A DNA stretch of 64,000 nt from Microcebus murinus. Taxonomy: Eukaryota > Chordata > Mammalia > Primates > Cheirogaleidae. The notes under the pieces are model-generated. The model was not told the origin of the DNA and did no database searches. It worked only from the letters and a program-made list of their open reading frames with translations. The translations under genes and the position numbers were made by a program. The DNA is taken from assembly GCF_040939455.1 (NCBI RefSeq), contig NC_134109.1, positions 55,270,001-55,334,000 of the forward strand, written 5' to 3'. Positions 37,562 through 49,829 of this stretch are shown here, piece by piece; within the stretch, counting starts at the first letter, position 1; every line of letters starts with the position of its first letter.

Positions 37562-38165
37562 AGATCATACTGTAAGAAATTTTTTGTTCATTTTTTGTTT
37601 TTTAAGAAAATGTACAGATATGCAACTATATCTAGAATAGAATATGAGTTGAAGTGGTTATTATTTTACTTGTTATTTTTATACATAGAAAAAAATGGCT
37701 ATGCTATTATTTTGATGAGAATGAGCCAGTAGAGAGAGAAATGACAGCAGATAAAACAGAATAACTACATGAGCAAAATCTTTGCAAAAACTTTGGAAGC
37801 CCATGCTAGAATGAGTGGTGTACTTAGAACGACATACTGGTTATATGTTCAAATCTGTGCTGTGGGTTCAAATAGTTGGTAGATGGGGAGATACCAGACC
37901 CTCTGAAAAATATATGTTATCATTTGGCTTGAATGAGAAGTTAGAAAATAGACACAAGGCTACTGGTACTAAGACCACCAGGGAATGTGGAAGAAGGGGA
38001 GATCACAACAAGAGCATTACAGTGCAGTTGTGCATTCTTGTAGCAGGAACAGTGGTGTCCAGCTTAGTTGTCATTGAAAGGATAAGCATGGCCACCAAAG
38101 GCAGTAATTTTCTAGAGCTTTACTCGATGGGGCTTAGAACTGTAGACACACAAATCACTAAAATG
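37562..38165. other. Non-coding, nothing recognised
   Basis: A plus-strand open frame of 118 codons (37815-38171) lacks motifs, a splice pair and any recognisable composition. Confidence 0.35.
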
Positions 38166-38800
38166 CTGTAGGAGTCAAAAGATGTTCTTTGCCTCTCTGC
38201 CTCCAGATTTGCCCTGCTCTCCTGGAGTCACCAGGCAAGCAGCACCTGGGAGGGTTAGCAGGTAGGGAGCTCAGAGTCTGAGTACCCCTCAGTCTGCTGT
38301 AGGGCCCCGAAAGGAAAGGTCCCATTCCCTGCAGATGCCTCCGGGTGGTGGGTAAATCATCTCTCTCAGCAGCCATGAGTAGGAAAGGGGAAGGGGAGAA
38401 TGAAGCAATATGGTGCTTGCCAATCAGCTAGAGTCTGTGAGCCGTGAGGTGTCCTGAGGGAGCTGGAAGCTTGGTGCCCTGTCTGCAAGAGGCTCATGGC
38501 TCACTGCAGGCAGCCGTCTCTGGGCTGGTGTTGGCAGGTCTCTCCAACCACTCAGGAGCCGACCAGCAGTCCGAAGATGCAAGGGAGGAGAAATTTAACC
38601 ACTCCACCTACCATTGTCACTGGTCTCCAAGCCTCTTGGGGGCCTTTCTCCTTCCAGTTCTCTGCAACTTCTTCCCACAGTCTCCTACAGTTTCAGGCAC
38701 CCTTCCTTCTGACCTTCGTCTGAGCTATGTTTGTCTGCCTGTTTTGTTTTTTTTTATTTTCACTTTCTTCTAAAATCTGTCTTTCTTGCAGATTAACTCT
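38166..38800. other. GC-rich block of unknown origin
   Basis: Markedly richer in G and C than its surroundings, with 'gccccgaaaggaaaggtccc', 'gcctccgggtggtgggtaaa' and 'ctccaaccactcaggagccg'. It abuts an L1 3' fragment. It could be an ERV LTR or leader, or an L1 5' UTR from an internally deleted copy. The open frames (up to 109 codons) do not look like a known protein. Confidence 0.35.
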
Positions 38801-38802
38801 GG

Positions 38803-39189
38803 ATGGTGGTTTTTTTTGTCTGCCAATTAATCAAAAAGTCTAAAAACAGTAAATGTTGGCGTGGATGCAGAGAGATAGGAACACTCCTACACTGCTGGTG
38901 GGACTGCAAACTAGTTCAACCTCTGTGGAAAGCAATATGGAGATACCTCAAAGCGATACAAGTGATTCTATCATTTGATCCAGCAATCCCATTACTGGGA
39001 ATCTACCCAAAAGAACAAAAGACATTCTTTAAAAAAGACATCTGCACTAGAATGTTTATAGCAGCACAATTCACAATGGCAAAGATGTGGAAACAACCCA
39101 AGTGCCCATCAATACATGAGTCCATTAATAAAATGTGGTATATGTACACCATGGAGTTCTACTCAGCCACGAAAACAATGGTGATATAG
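38803..39189 (+). pseudogene. L1 ORF2p C-terminal remnant with early stop
   Basis: The 128-codon frame carries the cysteine-rich '[20 protein letters not shown]' segment and the '[13 protein letters not shown]' motif of ORF2p C-terminus. A TAG at 39187-39189 ends it well before the usual end; later C-terminal text ('gagctggaacccattcttc') continues untranslated. The copy lacks endonuclease and RT domains through 5' truncation and is inactive. Confidence 0.85.
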
Positions 39190-39508
39190 CACCTCTTATA
39201 TTATCTTCAACAGAGCTGGAACCCATTCTTCAAAGAGAAGTATCCCAAGAATGGAAAAACAAGCACCACATGTACTTACCATCAAATTGGCATTAACTGG
39301 TCAACACTTAAGTGCACATATAGTAATAACATTAATCAGGTGTTGGGCAGATGGGAGGGGCAAGGAGGGGACTGGTGTATATACACCTAATGGGTGCAGT
39401 GCATGTCATCTGGGGAATGGACACATTTGAAGGCTCTGACTTGGGTAGGGCAAAGACAATATACGTAACCTAAACTTATATGCTGAAATAAAAAAAATAA
39501 ATTAAAAA
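38803..39508 (+). mobile_element. 5'-truncated LINE-1, strepsirrhine type, with poly(A)
   Basis: ORF2 C-terminal text starts at about 38825 ('gtaaatgttggcgtggatgc'), followed by the 3' UTR ('ggtgcagtgcatgtcatctg') and an A-rich tail at 39485-39508. The 3' UTR matches the complement of the other lemur-type L1 ends in this window. Confidence 0.9.
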
Positions 39509-39575
39509 ATGATAATGGTACCTGGCTCATAGGTTTGTTTTAAAGATTAAATAAACAGATGTTTCTAAGCACAAT
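39509..39575 (+). mobile_element. Possible MIR 3' fragment
   Basis: 'gataatggtacctggctcat' followed by 'ggtttgttttaaagattaaa' matches the MIR sense 3' part. The L1 poly(A) lies directly upstream. Confidence 0.4.
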
Positions 39576-40355
39576 AAAATTAAAAGAAAAAAAAAGATGT
39601 TCTAGGTTTTAAAATACCTTTATGAAATAGTAGTTACTATATTTGGTAAAAGTGAATATATCACTCAATAGAAAGGATCCATATAAAGCTGGAGACAATT
39701 GACTAGCCATATAGAAAAAGCATTGTTATAAAAATTTAAGTACAGATGGAGTAAAAATTAAATTGTAAAAATTAAAACATAAATGTACAAATTAAACAAG
39801 GGAATATGCACACACAATCTTGCTGAGGTAGGCCTTTCTAAGCCTGAAGTAGGCAAAAAATCTTCAAGGAAGTATATAAAATTTAGTACCAAAGTTTCTG
39901 ATTTCTATCCATTAAGATAATCTAGAAATTTAAGTATAAACAATAATCTGAATTCAAAATAAATGTATACAATGGCAGGATTAACAGTTGAACTGCTATC
40001 CTCCATTGACTTTTTAAGATAGTACAGTAAAAAAATAGGCAAATATCACAGTAGGTAAATCAAGCACCCATAAATTGACAATCAATTAGAAGTGTTTTTA
40101 CTTTAATGAAAATATTTGATATTAGCTAACATATGAAAAAAGTAAATGTTGAATATATAAAGAAATATCAATTTTCACTAATATTCAAAAAAATTGGGTT
40201 TTCTCTTTTTTTCTAACCAAAGAAAAATTTGACACACTCTGTATCAAGAGCCCTAAAAATGTTGAATCCTGCATGTCACAAAAGTGAGATCTTTAGGCTT
40301 TCATCATAAAGTAACATGTAATGATGCATGTAAAAGTTCATGATTATATATGAAA
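39576..40355. other. Non-coding, nothing recognised
   Basis: Very AT-rich, no coding signal. Confidence 0.35.
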
Positions 40356-40359
40356 TATT

Positions 40360-40660
40360 CTAGAAGTCTAACAATAAGAGAACCCTTAAGTAAATTTTAG
40401 TACAGTCACATAATAAATGAATATGACATTATTAAATCACATTTATAAACAAATATGTCATCTTAATTTAGTATGATTTAAATGATAAATGTAAATGTAC
40501 ACTGAGAAAGAGAGAAAAAGAGATAGAGACAAAGTGAAAAAACAAAGGATATTTGCAAAATAATAATAAAGATTATTTCTTGTTAAATAGAAGTATAATT
40601 ATTTCCTTAATATTATCTATATTCTTCAAATTTTCTATAAAATTATGTATGAAATGAATG
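40360..40660 (+). mobile_element. L1M 3' end (diverged)
   Basis: 'agagaacccttaagtaaatt', 'tatgacattattaaatcaca' and 'attcttcaaattttctataa' resemble an L1M ORF2 end and 3' UTR. An A/G-rich patch at 40503-40550 lies inside. Confidence 0.45.
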
Positions 40661-43590
40661 AAAATAAGGTTTGTCAGCCATGCATATGACATAAAATCTT
40701 CAAAATATTGCTGAATTTGTGCAAAGAGTGGTTAATTTCTTCTCACCTCATCTTATTTAATTTTCTTCTATACTCAAATCACTTATATGTGAAGGATTAC
40801 CAAGCACAGGAACTACTGTTCTTAGAAAGTAGAAATTATTCCTGTGGTAACACCATTGTCACTTTAACCTACAGAATTTGCAAAAATCAAATGTACTTTC
40901 CAACAAAATAAATATGTTAATTTACAAACTCAAATATATCACTCTTCTATTGAACAAGAATCATAGATTTTAATGAATGCAACAAATTAGAGGCCTTTGG
41001 GAGTGGAAAATGCTTTAAAAAGTAAAAAATAATTGGATACAAAAGGTAGCTAAAGCCGAATGTATTAAAAATAATTTGGAGATTTAGTATAATGTATTTT
41101 CCTTTCATTTAGTTACTTGAGTTGTACCTTTCACTAAAACACATTTTTTAAATGTCACATTTTTAAATGATTTTTTTTCTACTTTAGCCTCTATGAACAC
41201 CATTGTAACCATGGCTACTTATTTTATAATTGCTGTGTTCCCTTTATTCTGTACCTTCTATTTTGTAAATAATGAATAATTATTATTCCATATAATCCCT
41301 AGTAAAATCAGTATCATTATTTTAGAGACAAAAAGAAGGAAATTTAAGTGAGCATCATGTTTTGAGGGCAATAAGTAAAACATGTTCTGGAGTGCAAGTT
41401 TCCTGATTTCTGGTGTAATGTTTCATACAATAACTACTTTATCTCCTTAATGAGTAGTAACATGAAATTATTGTGACCAAATTTATTTTTAGCTGTCTCT
41501 CTTAATGGAACTACTACACTGGATACTTTCACTGATATGGTGGTGTTTAGATTCAGGAAGAAATGTATTATTCTGAAGTGCTATCTAAAAACTTGAAAAC
41601 TGTTATCTTGATGAGTACTTACAAAGACAATGGACAATCCTTTGAAGATCTCCCACGATCCTCCCCAAAATGAGAGTGACCAGGGCCAAAAGGTAAGTAT
41701 GAGGGTGATCGTGATACTTCCCAAATGAGGTCATAATTATTATATCACTTTAGGAGCATGCTTACCATGAGAAAGACAGTTTACATTTATAACTGTATTT
41801 TCCAGAGCACCAAACCTGTGAGAGAAATTAGAGACAATAAAGATGGGTCAGAAAAAAAACGTGCACCATACTAACAGTCACAGAGTCCTATCAATTTCTG
41901 CCTCCCATTGTCTGTGGAGATTCACGACCACTATTGCCATCTCCTCCCTTATCCCCTAAAATAAAACACTACAATAAAGTCTTAGGAACCTAAGCAATTT
42001 TATGCAATTAGCCTATGGTATCCAAAATTACTTTCTTTTTTGACTTGCTGTCCTGTTATTTTGATGAAAGTGACACACTATGCCTTTGATGCCTAATAAA
42101 AAAGGGTATCTTTCTACTGTCTACCAGAAGTATTGTTGCTACTTCCACATGCTATCTGCTCATATCTATATTGAGTTTCCTGATGTCATTTGTGATAGTG
42201 ATTTCTATTCTGCGGTCCTTTTGCTTCTTGATTTTGACTACCCTTTTTCTTAATTTGTATCCTGTTTGATCTCAAGTACTCCTAATTCAGAAGGCTCGTG
42301 TGGGATTGATCTGGACAACTCTTCATTCCTGCTTCCTTTCCTAATAATAATCTCCCAATATCCTGGATCTTTGATGTGTGAAAATGGAGGATAATGTGTT
42401 GCATTAAAATAGAGAAGTCTATTGTGTAAAGGTTAAGTAAATAGAATTTTGTGTTTGATAAGAGTTTTGTTTTCTTTAAAGAAGAAAAGGAATAATTATG
42501 TAATTCACTATGGCCAGTGCTATGATTTTGTTGTTTTGCTACACTGTTTCAATTTGAAAGTCAAATTCATTCTCAAAAAGGGAGTGTTGTATTTTTAGAT
42601 ATTGCAAGACTATGATCAAATTTATTCTAATGATAAGCATCTTGACTGGGAGAAAAGTTATTCAACACTTGAACACAAATGGTCTACTATGACTAAGATA
42701 GTGTCATTATAGATTATGAAAATTATGTCAGTCATAGAAAAAATGTCCAAAGCATAGTTGCATTAAATCTAACAAGTAGAAATATGTCTTGAAAAAACTT
42801 GGGCCTAGCTAAGGAAAATTGAGCTTAGGAATCATATTAGGTGCTGATAGGCAATTATCCTTTCACTTTAAAAACTTATTGGAATTATATAGGAATATAA
42901 AAATACAAACATATCCATAGTCCCAATAGAGAGCTAGGTTAATAGTCATTAGCAGTAACAGCGCTGTAACACTAAAGAATTTCTGGATATATAAGGTATA
43001 TATAAGAAAATTAAAAGACATTCATGAAAAATTAGGAACTGAAAACCACTTAGTGATCAAAAGGACTTCCTAAAAAGTGAGGTGTTAAATAAAAATCTTA
43101 GAATCCCTCTAGGAACAGAGTGATCAGGACACAAAAGTACAAGTAGAATTTGGATTTTGTCATTACAGAACCAATGAAAGAACTGCACGCCAGTTGTTTC
43201 AGATCTTGGCATTGTTGTTAATAGCATCTGTCCTTGGGCAGCAAAATGGCAATTTGACACAGAAATCTGCCAAACAAGTTGTTGGGATTGGTGATAAAAT
43301 CAAGCAGAGGTCCAGATAAATTCTGGAGACAGTGGTATATGTATAGCCCCACATCCAGAACACAAGCGGCCTCAATATTCTAGGGAAAACTGACAATTAA
43401 AAAATCCCATGCAACCCACTCTCCTTCCCAATCATCAGAACAAAGATTTCTAAGATTATAATCTGAATTCATTGCTGTAGGAAGAAATTTCAATTATGCA
43501 GATAATATCTACTCCAGCTGTCAATACTATCCAGTCTTGGTTCTCATTAATAAATATAAACAATCAAGAATATACAACATATAAGAAACA
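40661..43590. other. Non-coding stretch, no recognised element
   Basis: A strong isolated donor 'ccaaaag|gtaagtatg' lies at 41692/41693, and a possible acceptor ends at 41492, but all frames between them are closed. 41220-41460 may be a decayed antisense MIR. Opposed minus-strand frames at 43057-43396 are unrecognised. Confidence 0.35.
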
Positions 43591-44079
43591 AGTGGTTGCA
43601 ATATGGATATCCAAATGAAAAAACAGAAGAATTAACCCTTGAAGAAACTCAGTTGATATTGGAAAGAAAACATAATTTTATAATAATTATTAGTAATGTT
43701 CAATATTCAGAAATATTTTTAAATATTCAAAAACATTCAGAGCTATGCAACAGTATATTGGGACTGATGCTTCTGCATACACCAAAAGGATATAAAGAGA
43801 TTTGTCATTACACAACTGTACTTCCTGGGGAGAGGTAGGCAGGTGCAAACTGGTCTAATTAGCTGGCAAGAACAAAGCTTGGTTTTGGTTTTACTGTGGC
43901 TAAAGTGGGGCCAGAATGGGAGTTCCCAGGAATGGTTTCAACTTCTTGCAGGTGCCAAGAGCAAACACACATGGGTTTTATTATCAATTTGCCCAGATGT
44001 GGGAGGAAAGGGGAAGGGGAAGAGGAAGACTTGAAAGCTGCCTGGGGTTAAACATCAAAAATGGAGTCTTCCTCTTTAT
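43591..44079. other. Non-coding, unresolved
   Basis: Overlapping open frames of 63-85 codons on the plus strand have no recognisable motif. No repeat assignment was made. Confidence 0.3.
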
Positions 44080-44478
44080 TATAAAAATACTACTAACTTG
44101 GAGAAGACATATGCATAAGACTGACAATGAATTCATATTCAGAATATCTAAAAGTCCCTATGAATTAATTTAAAAAGATAAACAACTCAACAGAAAAGTA
44201 GGGAAATATGTAAACTGGTATTTAACAGAAGAAGTAACTTGAAAAGTTTATAAACCTTATAAATATATAACATGTAAGATAAAATCATAGTGCATGATTT
44301 TAATAAGTACCTTACTGGCCACAATTAAGAAATAAAAGAAATACAAAGATGATTAGGGGAACAAAGGGAAGTCTTTCACCCTACTGGGGGAATAAGAGAT
44401 AATTTTGGAAAACAATTTGCCTTTACCTACTAAAAATAAACATATTCACATGTCACAATCAATTTCTCTCCTAGTTAT
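44080..44478 (+). mobile_element. L1M ORF2 C-terminal fragment
   Basis: 'cagaatatctaaaagtccct', 'agataaacaactcaacagaa', 'tcaccctactgggggaataa' and 'ggaaaacaatttgcctttac' follow ancient L1 ORF2 text. Many stops. Confidence 0.65.
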
Positions 44479-44479
44479 G

Positions 44480-44655
44480 GGATGCTTCCCAGCTTCTAGA
44501 CCCACCTCGGAAGGTTTTAAAATCTTATTGTCTCTGGCAAACAGTGAGCCAACAAATTTGGAATCTCTGGGGGTGAAACCCAGGCATCAAAATTTTTTAA
44601 ATGCTCTCTAGGTCACCCGATATACAGCCAGGGTGAAGAACCACTGCCATAAAAA
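44480..44655. mobile_element. MER5A-like hAT DNA transposon
   Basis: 'ggaatctctgggggtgaaac', 'ccaggcatcaaaatttttta' and the terminal 'gtgaagaaccactg' match MER5A. One end is truncated or diverged. Confidence 0.65.
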
Positions 44656-45005
44656 AAAACTTTTGCACATATACAACAGAAGACATGAGCAGGAATTCTC
44701 ATTTTAATATTTTCTTTTAATTACAAGAAAACTAGGGTTGGGGTGAGTGCAGCCACAATAAAATGGATAGAGGGGTAAAATAATCCAGCCCATTTTGAAC
44801 CACATTTACTTCGGTTTTTCTATGGACTTGCAGAGCTACCTAAAATATCCTCTTACTCACATGACAAGTCATTATATTTAACTCTATTCCACACTTAAAC
44901 TCACAAACCAGAGACCTACCTGAGACAGGGCTCAGGAGCATAACTCTGCACTATGTAAAGGAATGTGGTCACCATGAGCAAAATCATCTATTCCAATTGC
45001 AACAT
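44656..45005. other. Non-coding, nothing recognised
   Basis: No coding or repeat signal was recognised. Confidence 0.35.
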
Positions 45006-45421
45006 GTGCATCAGTCAGGCTTCAACCAGGGAAAGAGGACCAGTAGGAAATATATATCAAGAGACTTATTACAAGGAATTGGGTTATGCAAATTCCTTGG
45101 GGAGGCCATCAGGAAGGTCAGGCTGGACCACTGCAGCACAGCACAGAACAGCTATCTAAGGCAGAATTTGTTTTTCCCCAGGAAAAAAAAGCCTCAGCTC
45201 TGCTCTAGACGCCTTTCAACTGATTGAATCAGGTTTACCAGTTTAGCTGGGAAAATCACCTTTATTATAGTTAATCTATTACATTCAGATATGTCTTGTT
45301 TGAAAGAAAAAAAAATAAAGTTAACTGATGACAGATTTTAATCACATTCTCAAAATACCTATTCAATAACTGGGGACTGATTGTAGCCTAGCCAAGTTGA
45401 CACATAAAACTGACCACCACA
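45006..45421 (+). mobile_element. LTR-like interspersed repeat, family not named
   Basis: Starts 'tgcatcagtcaggcttcaac' and ends 'aactgaccaccaca'. Internal blocks are 'tatcaagagacttattacaa', 'gcctttcaactgattgaatc', 'attttaatcacattctcaaa' and 'gtagcctagccaagttgaca'. TG...CA termini and a near-match 'acatg'/'acaag' flank suggest an LTR. This is a widespread mammalian repeat I recognise by sequence but cannot name safely. Confidence 0.6.
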
Positions 45422-46260
45422 ACAAGTATCAGAAACATTGAAGTTGGGTTTAAAAAAATCCAACTTAACATTATAAAAAGAGAAAACTATGATTTTCACT
45501 TATGTGGTCTCATAAAATCATTTATATATACAATATGATGGGGATGATAACTGAAAACCATCATATAATATCACTTTTAATTTTCAAATCTCATTTTCAG
45601 GGAATTTGGGGACTATTTCTTATGTTTGGCAACGATTTGTATCCCTTTTGCTTTGAAGTTGCTGTTCATGTTTCACCAATTTTTTTCCAAATATGTCCTC
45701 TTTGAGATCTCAAGCAAATATCTGAGGTGCTCAGAGATGTCCTTCCTCTCGGACTGGACCAGAATTCCAGTGTCTTACAGCATGGTCGCCCTTAGTATCT
45801 CAATACAGCTCTCAGTCCCAAAGCAGCCACTTTTTTCTTGACCTAGTGGTATCTCTACCTCTACATTCCTATCCCAGTTCTTATATGAGGAACTTCCATT
45901 CATATAGTTTGAGCCCCACTCTGTGCTGCTTTCTTCTTTCCCAGACCGTGCTTTGCAAATTCCAACCACTCCAGCAGGCCAGACTCTGATCTGCTGCTGT
46001 GTCTTGGTTCCACACCTGCCTCAAGGTAGGAAAGATACCCCTAGTCTGCAAGCCATGGGAAATGTTGGTGCTCACCATGTATGTTTTCCTTCACTCAGAT
46101 ATTATAGTCATGAACAGCCTGTTACACTTGTATGAAGACAGTTTCCTCACATATTTTTTTTCAGCAGTTTTATAGTTGATTACAGCAGAAGAAAGTATGT
46201 CCATAGTCAGTTACTCCATATGGCTAGAAGCAGAAATCCCTTTCAAACGTAATGCATATT
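45422..46260. other. Non-coding with one splice-like pair
   Basis: A strong acceptor ('gctttcttctttcccag' to 45944) and a moderate donor ('ctcaag|gtaggaa' at 46025) bound 81 bases, two frames of which are open. The neighbouring text may belong to an antisense ancient LINE, so I do not call an exon. Confidence 0.3.
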
Positions 46261-47650
46261 ATGCATTTTGTCTTTAAATAGCATATTTCTCTGAGTGTGT
46301 TTGATTTTCAGTTATGTGGTCCTGTGAGCATCTTTTCTTATAAACTGAAAGGTGTAAGTTATTTATATTTAGTTATTTTAGTTATTACCTTTACCACCAT
46401 GACTCTATAATATAATCTCTCCACTCTTCCTTAGGCAGTATGTATTGCCTTCTTACTATAATGATAAAATCTGTATACTTTGACCCCTTCCCTTTTTTCT
46501 CTGTCCTTTCTACTATTCAATTTAGTATTATTTGTCTTCGTTGTTCCAATATTTACTTTGTAGCTCCAGGTATATTTATAGCTTGTCTACATAATGTAAC
46601 AATTGTAAAACATATCTTTTACTCTCTAGCTATCAAATTTGAGAAAATCAATTCATATGCCCTCCCTCCTCTAATTCATTCCTCCTTTCTCTCACTTCTT
46701 TTATTAGTTATATTATTTTTACATTGTCCTCATAGAAGATATTTAAATTCTGTTCAATAAAAATAATCCACACATTTGTTTGCATCTCTTCCCTTTCAGG
46801 AAATAAATTCAAGGCTGACTACTAGTTTTTTTTGTCATTGTTTATTCAGTTTTCTCCCCTTTGGCTGAAGATGAGTTTCTGCAAAAAGGGTCTATGGAAA
46901 TCACAGTGCTTTAATTCTTGCATATGTGAAAACTATGTGCATATATCCTTCATAATTGAATGGTAATTTGCCTGTGCATAACATTTTTAGGTCATATTTT
47001 TGCTGAGGAATTTAGGAGCATTACTCCACATCCTGTGTAGGATGTGTGTTTTCAAAAGATCAGCTTATGTTGTTATTTTATTTCTCCACTGTTACTGTAA
47101 TCACTTTGCTTGAATACTAAAGGAATTTTCTTTATATTTGGCAAAACCATCCCCTTCCTTTGTCTCATTGTTTGAAATTGTGTGAATTTTTTTCCCAGGA
47201 TACAGCATGTCATTTGAACCTATAAATTCAGGTCGTCTTTAATTTGTGGAAATTCTCCTTGAAATATATTATTAAATGTTTATTTTCTCTTCCAATTGTG
47301 AGGTTTCCTTCTTCAGGGACACTAATTATAATTAATGTAGTATCTTTTGTCTTTCAAATATATTGGTTTATTTCTAATCTCCTAAAATTTATTTCCATTC
47401 TTTTTTGCTCATTTTCTTCAATCCTGACCTTCATGATCTTTATTATGTTTTCCACAATACTTATTGTCATATATGCCACTGCCAATGTTAACACTATTTC
47501 TGTGATTATTTTAGTTTTATCTTCTAAGTATTCCCTGGCTTTTGTTTCTCATGCTACTTCTGAATGATTTCACCATATCTCTTCAAGCTTTTATTGCTCA
47601 GCCGTGGGTCCATGATTGTTTCATTGAGTTGTGCTCATTCATGCTGGTAT
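46261..47650 (-). mobile_element. Probable ancient L1M/HAL1-type LINE (antisense)
   Basis: Pyrimidine-rich text with 'ttccttcttcagggacacta', 'tttctaatctcctaaaattt' and 'gatctttattatgttttcca' resembles the complement of L1M/HAL1 ORF1. The plus-strand frames here (106 and 107 codons) are shadows. Confidence 0.4.
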
Positions 47651-48689
47651 ATTTAATCACAGTTTATAGAAATCACTGACAAGTTATTTTGGTAAACTTT
47701 CTTTATCCACTACTCATTTTTGTGTGTTTTAATCTTATCCTTCCTCCCTTTCTGCCTTTTTCCATGTAGTATGTTTACACTGGCTCCTTTTTGGATATTA
47801 CATAAATTTGAATGCAAAGAAATCTTTCTATGTCATTATTTCTGGGGTGCTTATTAGAAGCTAAAGTAAGATTACAAACTAGTAAGATCTCCCTGGGTTT
47901 TAACATAGAATTGTCTTTATGTCCAGGATGTTTTAACTGAATTTCTTCCCACTAAAAAAGATCTAGCGCTACAGTACTACATATAATACAGCATTTCTTT
48001 CTATGCCACATTTCCAATGCACTTATTTTTGCCTTCCCTGTTATTCTATGGGACAAAAACCCCAGAATGATATGAAACCTCTGTCTGTGAAACCTATGCC
48101 CATTTCTCAGAACAAAAGATTGGTTTTTTTTGCTCCTAAGGTAAGAACTGCTCAGTCAATGTGACCCAAAATTTGTAGTCATAAAACACCCTTCTAAGCA
48201 TCTTTCCTACCCCCCTGGCAGCATTATTTTATATCTAATTGTTAAGAGTAAGAGATGTCATTAGTTTAACACAATGTAGAGCTTGCATTCCTGTTTCTTG
48301 TGCTTTGTTGCTGTTGTCTCTAATAAAGAAGACATTATAAAACAGATTTCTCTAAGCTCATGTTATTCAGGAATGGACTCAACATAATTGAGCATGAGAT
48401 ATAAATGCAAAGACACCAAATTGTCTTTACACAAAAACATTTGTTGGTGTTTAGTTTAATTACCTATTCCTACATCTAAGAACACTTTAAGTGATATAGT
48501 ACTTTGACCTTCTTTTAACTAACCTTATTATGACTCCACAGCAAGCAGGCTGCTGTAGAATTCAAAGATCAATATGTCAACAGTGACCAAAAGACAGCCC
48601 TGTTGTCCGGGGCAGCACATTACTAAGTATCCTTATTATACCCCAGCTAAGAGTATTAAATAGAGCTGTCCTCATGAAATGATGGTTAC
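47651..48689. other. Non-coding, nothing recognised
   Basis: No repeat or gene signal that I can support. Confidence 0.35.
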
Positions 48690-48975
48690 TATATACCAAA
48701 TGTTTGGCTACATATTTTACTTCATGTTCATACTTAAAGTATGTTCATATATAACATGCATACTTTATATTCACAGCCTTGTGAATATAAAGGCTGTGAA
48801 TATAAAGGCTTAAAACTTACAATTACCATATGAAGTAACTACTATCTTACCCTTTTATAAAGGTAGAAATCAAAGCTTACAGAAGTCTATTAACATTACA
48901 TAGGAAGTAAGTGGCACAGCCAGAATTATAACCTTGCTATAGTCTGATGCCTATAATCACAGTTGCTTACACTAC
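48690..48975 (-). mobile_element. MIR SINE (antisense) with local hairpin expansion
   Basis: 'ttaccatatgaagtaactac', 'aggaagtaagtggcacagcc' and 'agtctgatgcctataatcac' are antisense MIR. The interval 48764-48809 holds an inserted nested inverted/direct repeat. Confidence 0.6.
48764..48809. repeat. Nested inverted and tandem 15-base repeat
   Basis: 'tttatattcacagcc' (48764-48778) is the exact complement of 48792-48806. Inside it, 48780-48794 and 48795-48809 are exact direct repeats. An inner hairpin has a 12 bp stem and a four-base loop 'gcct'. Confidence 0.9.
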
Positions 48976-49090
48976 AGAATATCCAAACCTTTTAAGCATT
49001 TTCAAAGTTGTTTCTGCTATTCCAGTCATATGGAATCATAAAATGTAGACTCAAAAGACATACTAGATTTCTGAGGGACTTAATTTCACC

Positions 49091-49117
49091 TTATTAGCCC
49101 CTTAATGGGGCTAATAA
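49091..49117. repeat. Perfect 11 bp hairpin, 5-base loop
   Basis: 'ttattagcccc' and its complement flank 'ttaat'. No gene precedes it and no T-run follows it, so it is not called a terminator. Confidence 0.85.
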
Positions 49118-49297
49118 ATGCATACTAAATATAAATTGAAAATTGATGGCCTGAAACAGTAAACTCAAATCTCCCAAAGTGGCCCATTTGAAAGGCTTCC
49201 ATGTTTTTTCCCTTAGAGTAAGCTAAAATCTATCGTCCTGTGCTTCCCATACAGGGATTTAGTTCTATTCATTGGGTCTATAATGGGAAAAGCAAAG

Positions 49298-49346
<49 letters not shown>
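49298..49346. repeat. (TA)n microsatellite
   Basis: Long TA run with one 'tg' interruption. It grades into a TG/TA-rich tail to about 49400. Confidence 0.95.
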
Positions 49347-49348
<2 letters not shown>

Positions 49349-49400
49349 GTGTGTATGTGTGTGTGCATGTCTATATATGTATACATGTATATACATAAAT

Positions 49401-49829
49401 ATTTAGTATATAAACACATGTATATGTCATATACATAAACAACAATTTTATTTTCTCTAGTTTGAATATCTCTAGTCCCTTTAAATATTCCTCATATATA
49501 AGGTAACCATATAGCTTACACTGGGAAACTTTTGAGAATATAAAGGGGCATTAGCTAGGCAGGAAGACAGAAGCAAAATCAAACAATCCCAGACAAATAC
49601 ATATGTTCTACCTATTTAATAATATATAATGTTTCTTATTTAAGGTTGTGGTTTTAAGAGCCACAAACTCAGGTGTACAAAAATGTACAATGATTTGTTT
49701 ACAATTAATTAACTCTTAAGAGCTCTGAACTCAAAGAACTCCTAAAATTTGGCAAGAGAAATACAATAACAATTTAAAAAGAATATTATAAATTGGTAAT
49801 TCGTAGAAGGAAAAAAATCACGATAACAG
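49401..49829. other. Non-coding, nothing recognised
   Basis: AT-rich with no supported feature. Confidence 0.35.

Noticed and set aside
41493..41692. 200-base exon candidate ending in a strong donor
   Set aside because: All three frames contain stops and the acceptor is only fair.
45945..46025. 81-base exon candidate
   Set aside because: Good acceptor and two open frames, but the text seems continuous with an antisense ancient LINE and the donor is moderate.
49091..49117. Terminator-like hairpin
   Set aside because: No upstream gene and no T-run; this is mammalian DNA, so a bacterial-type terminator makes no sense.
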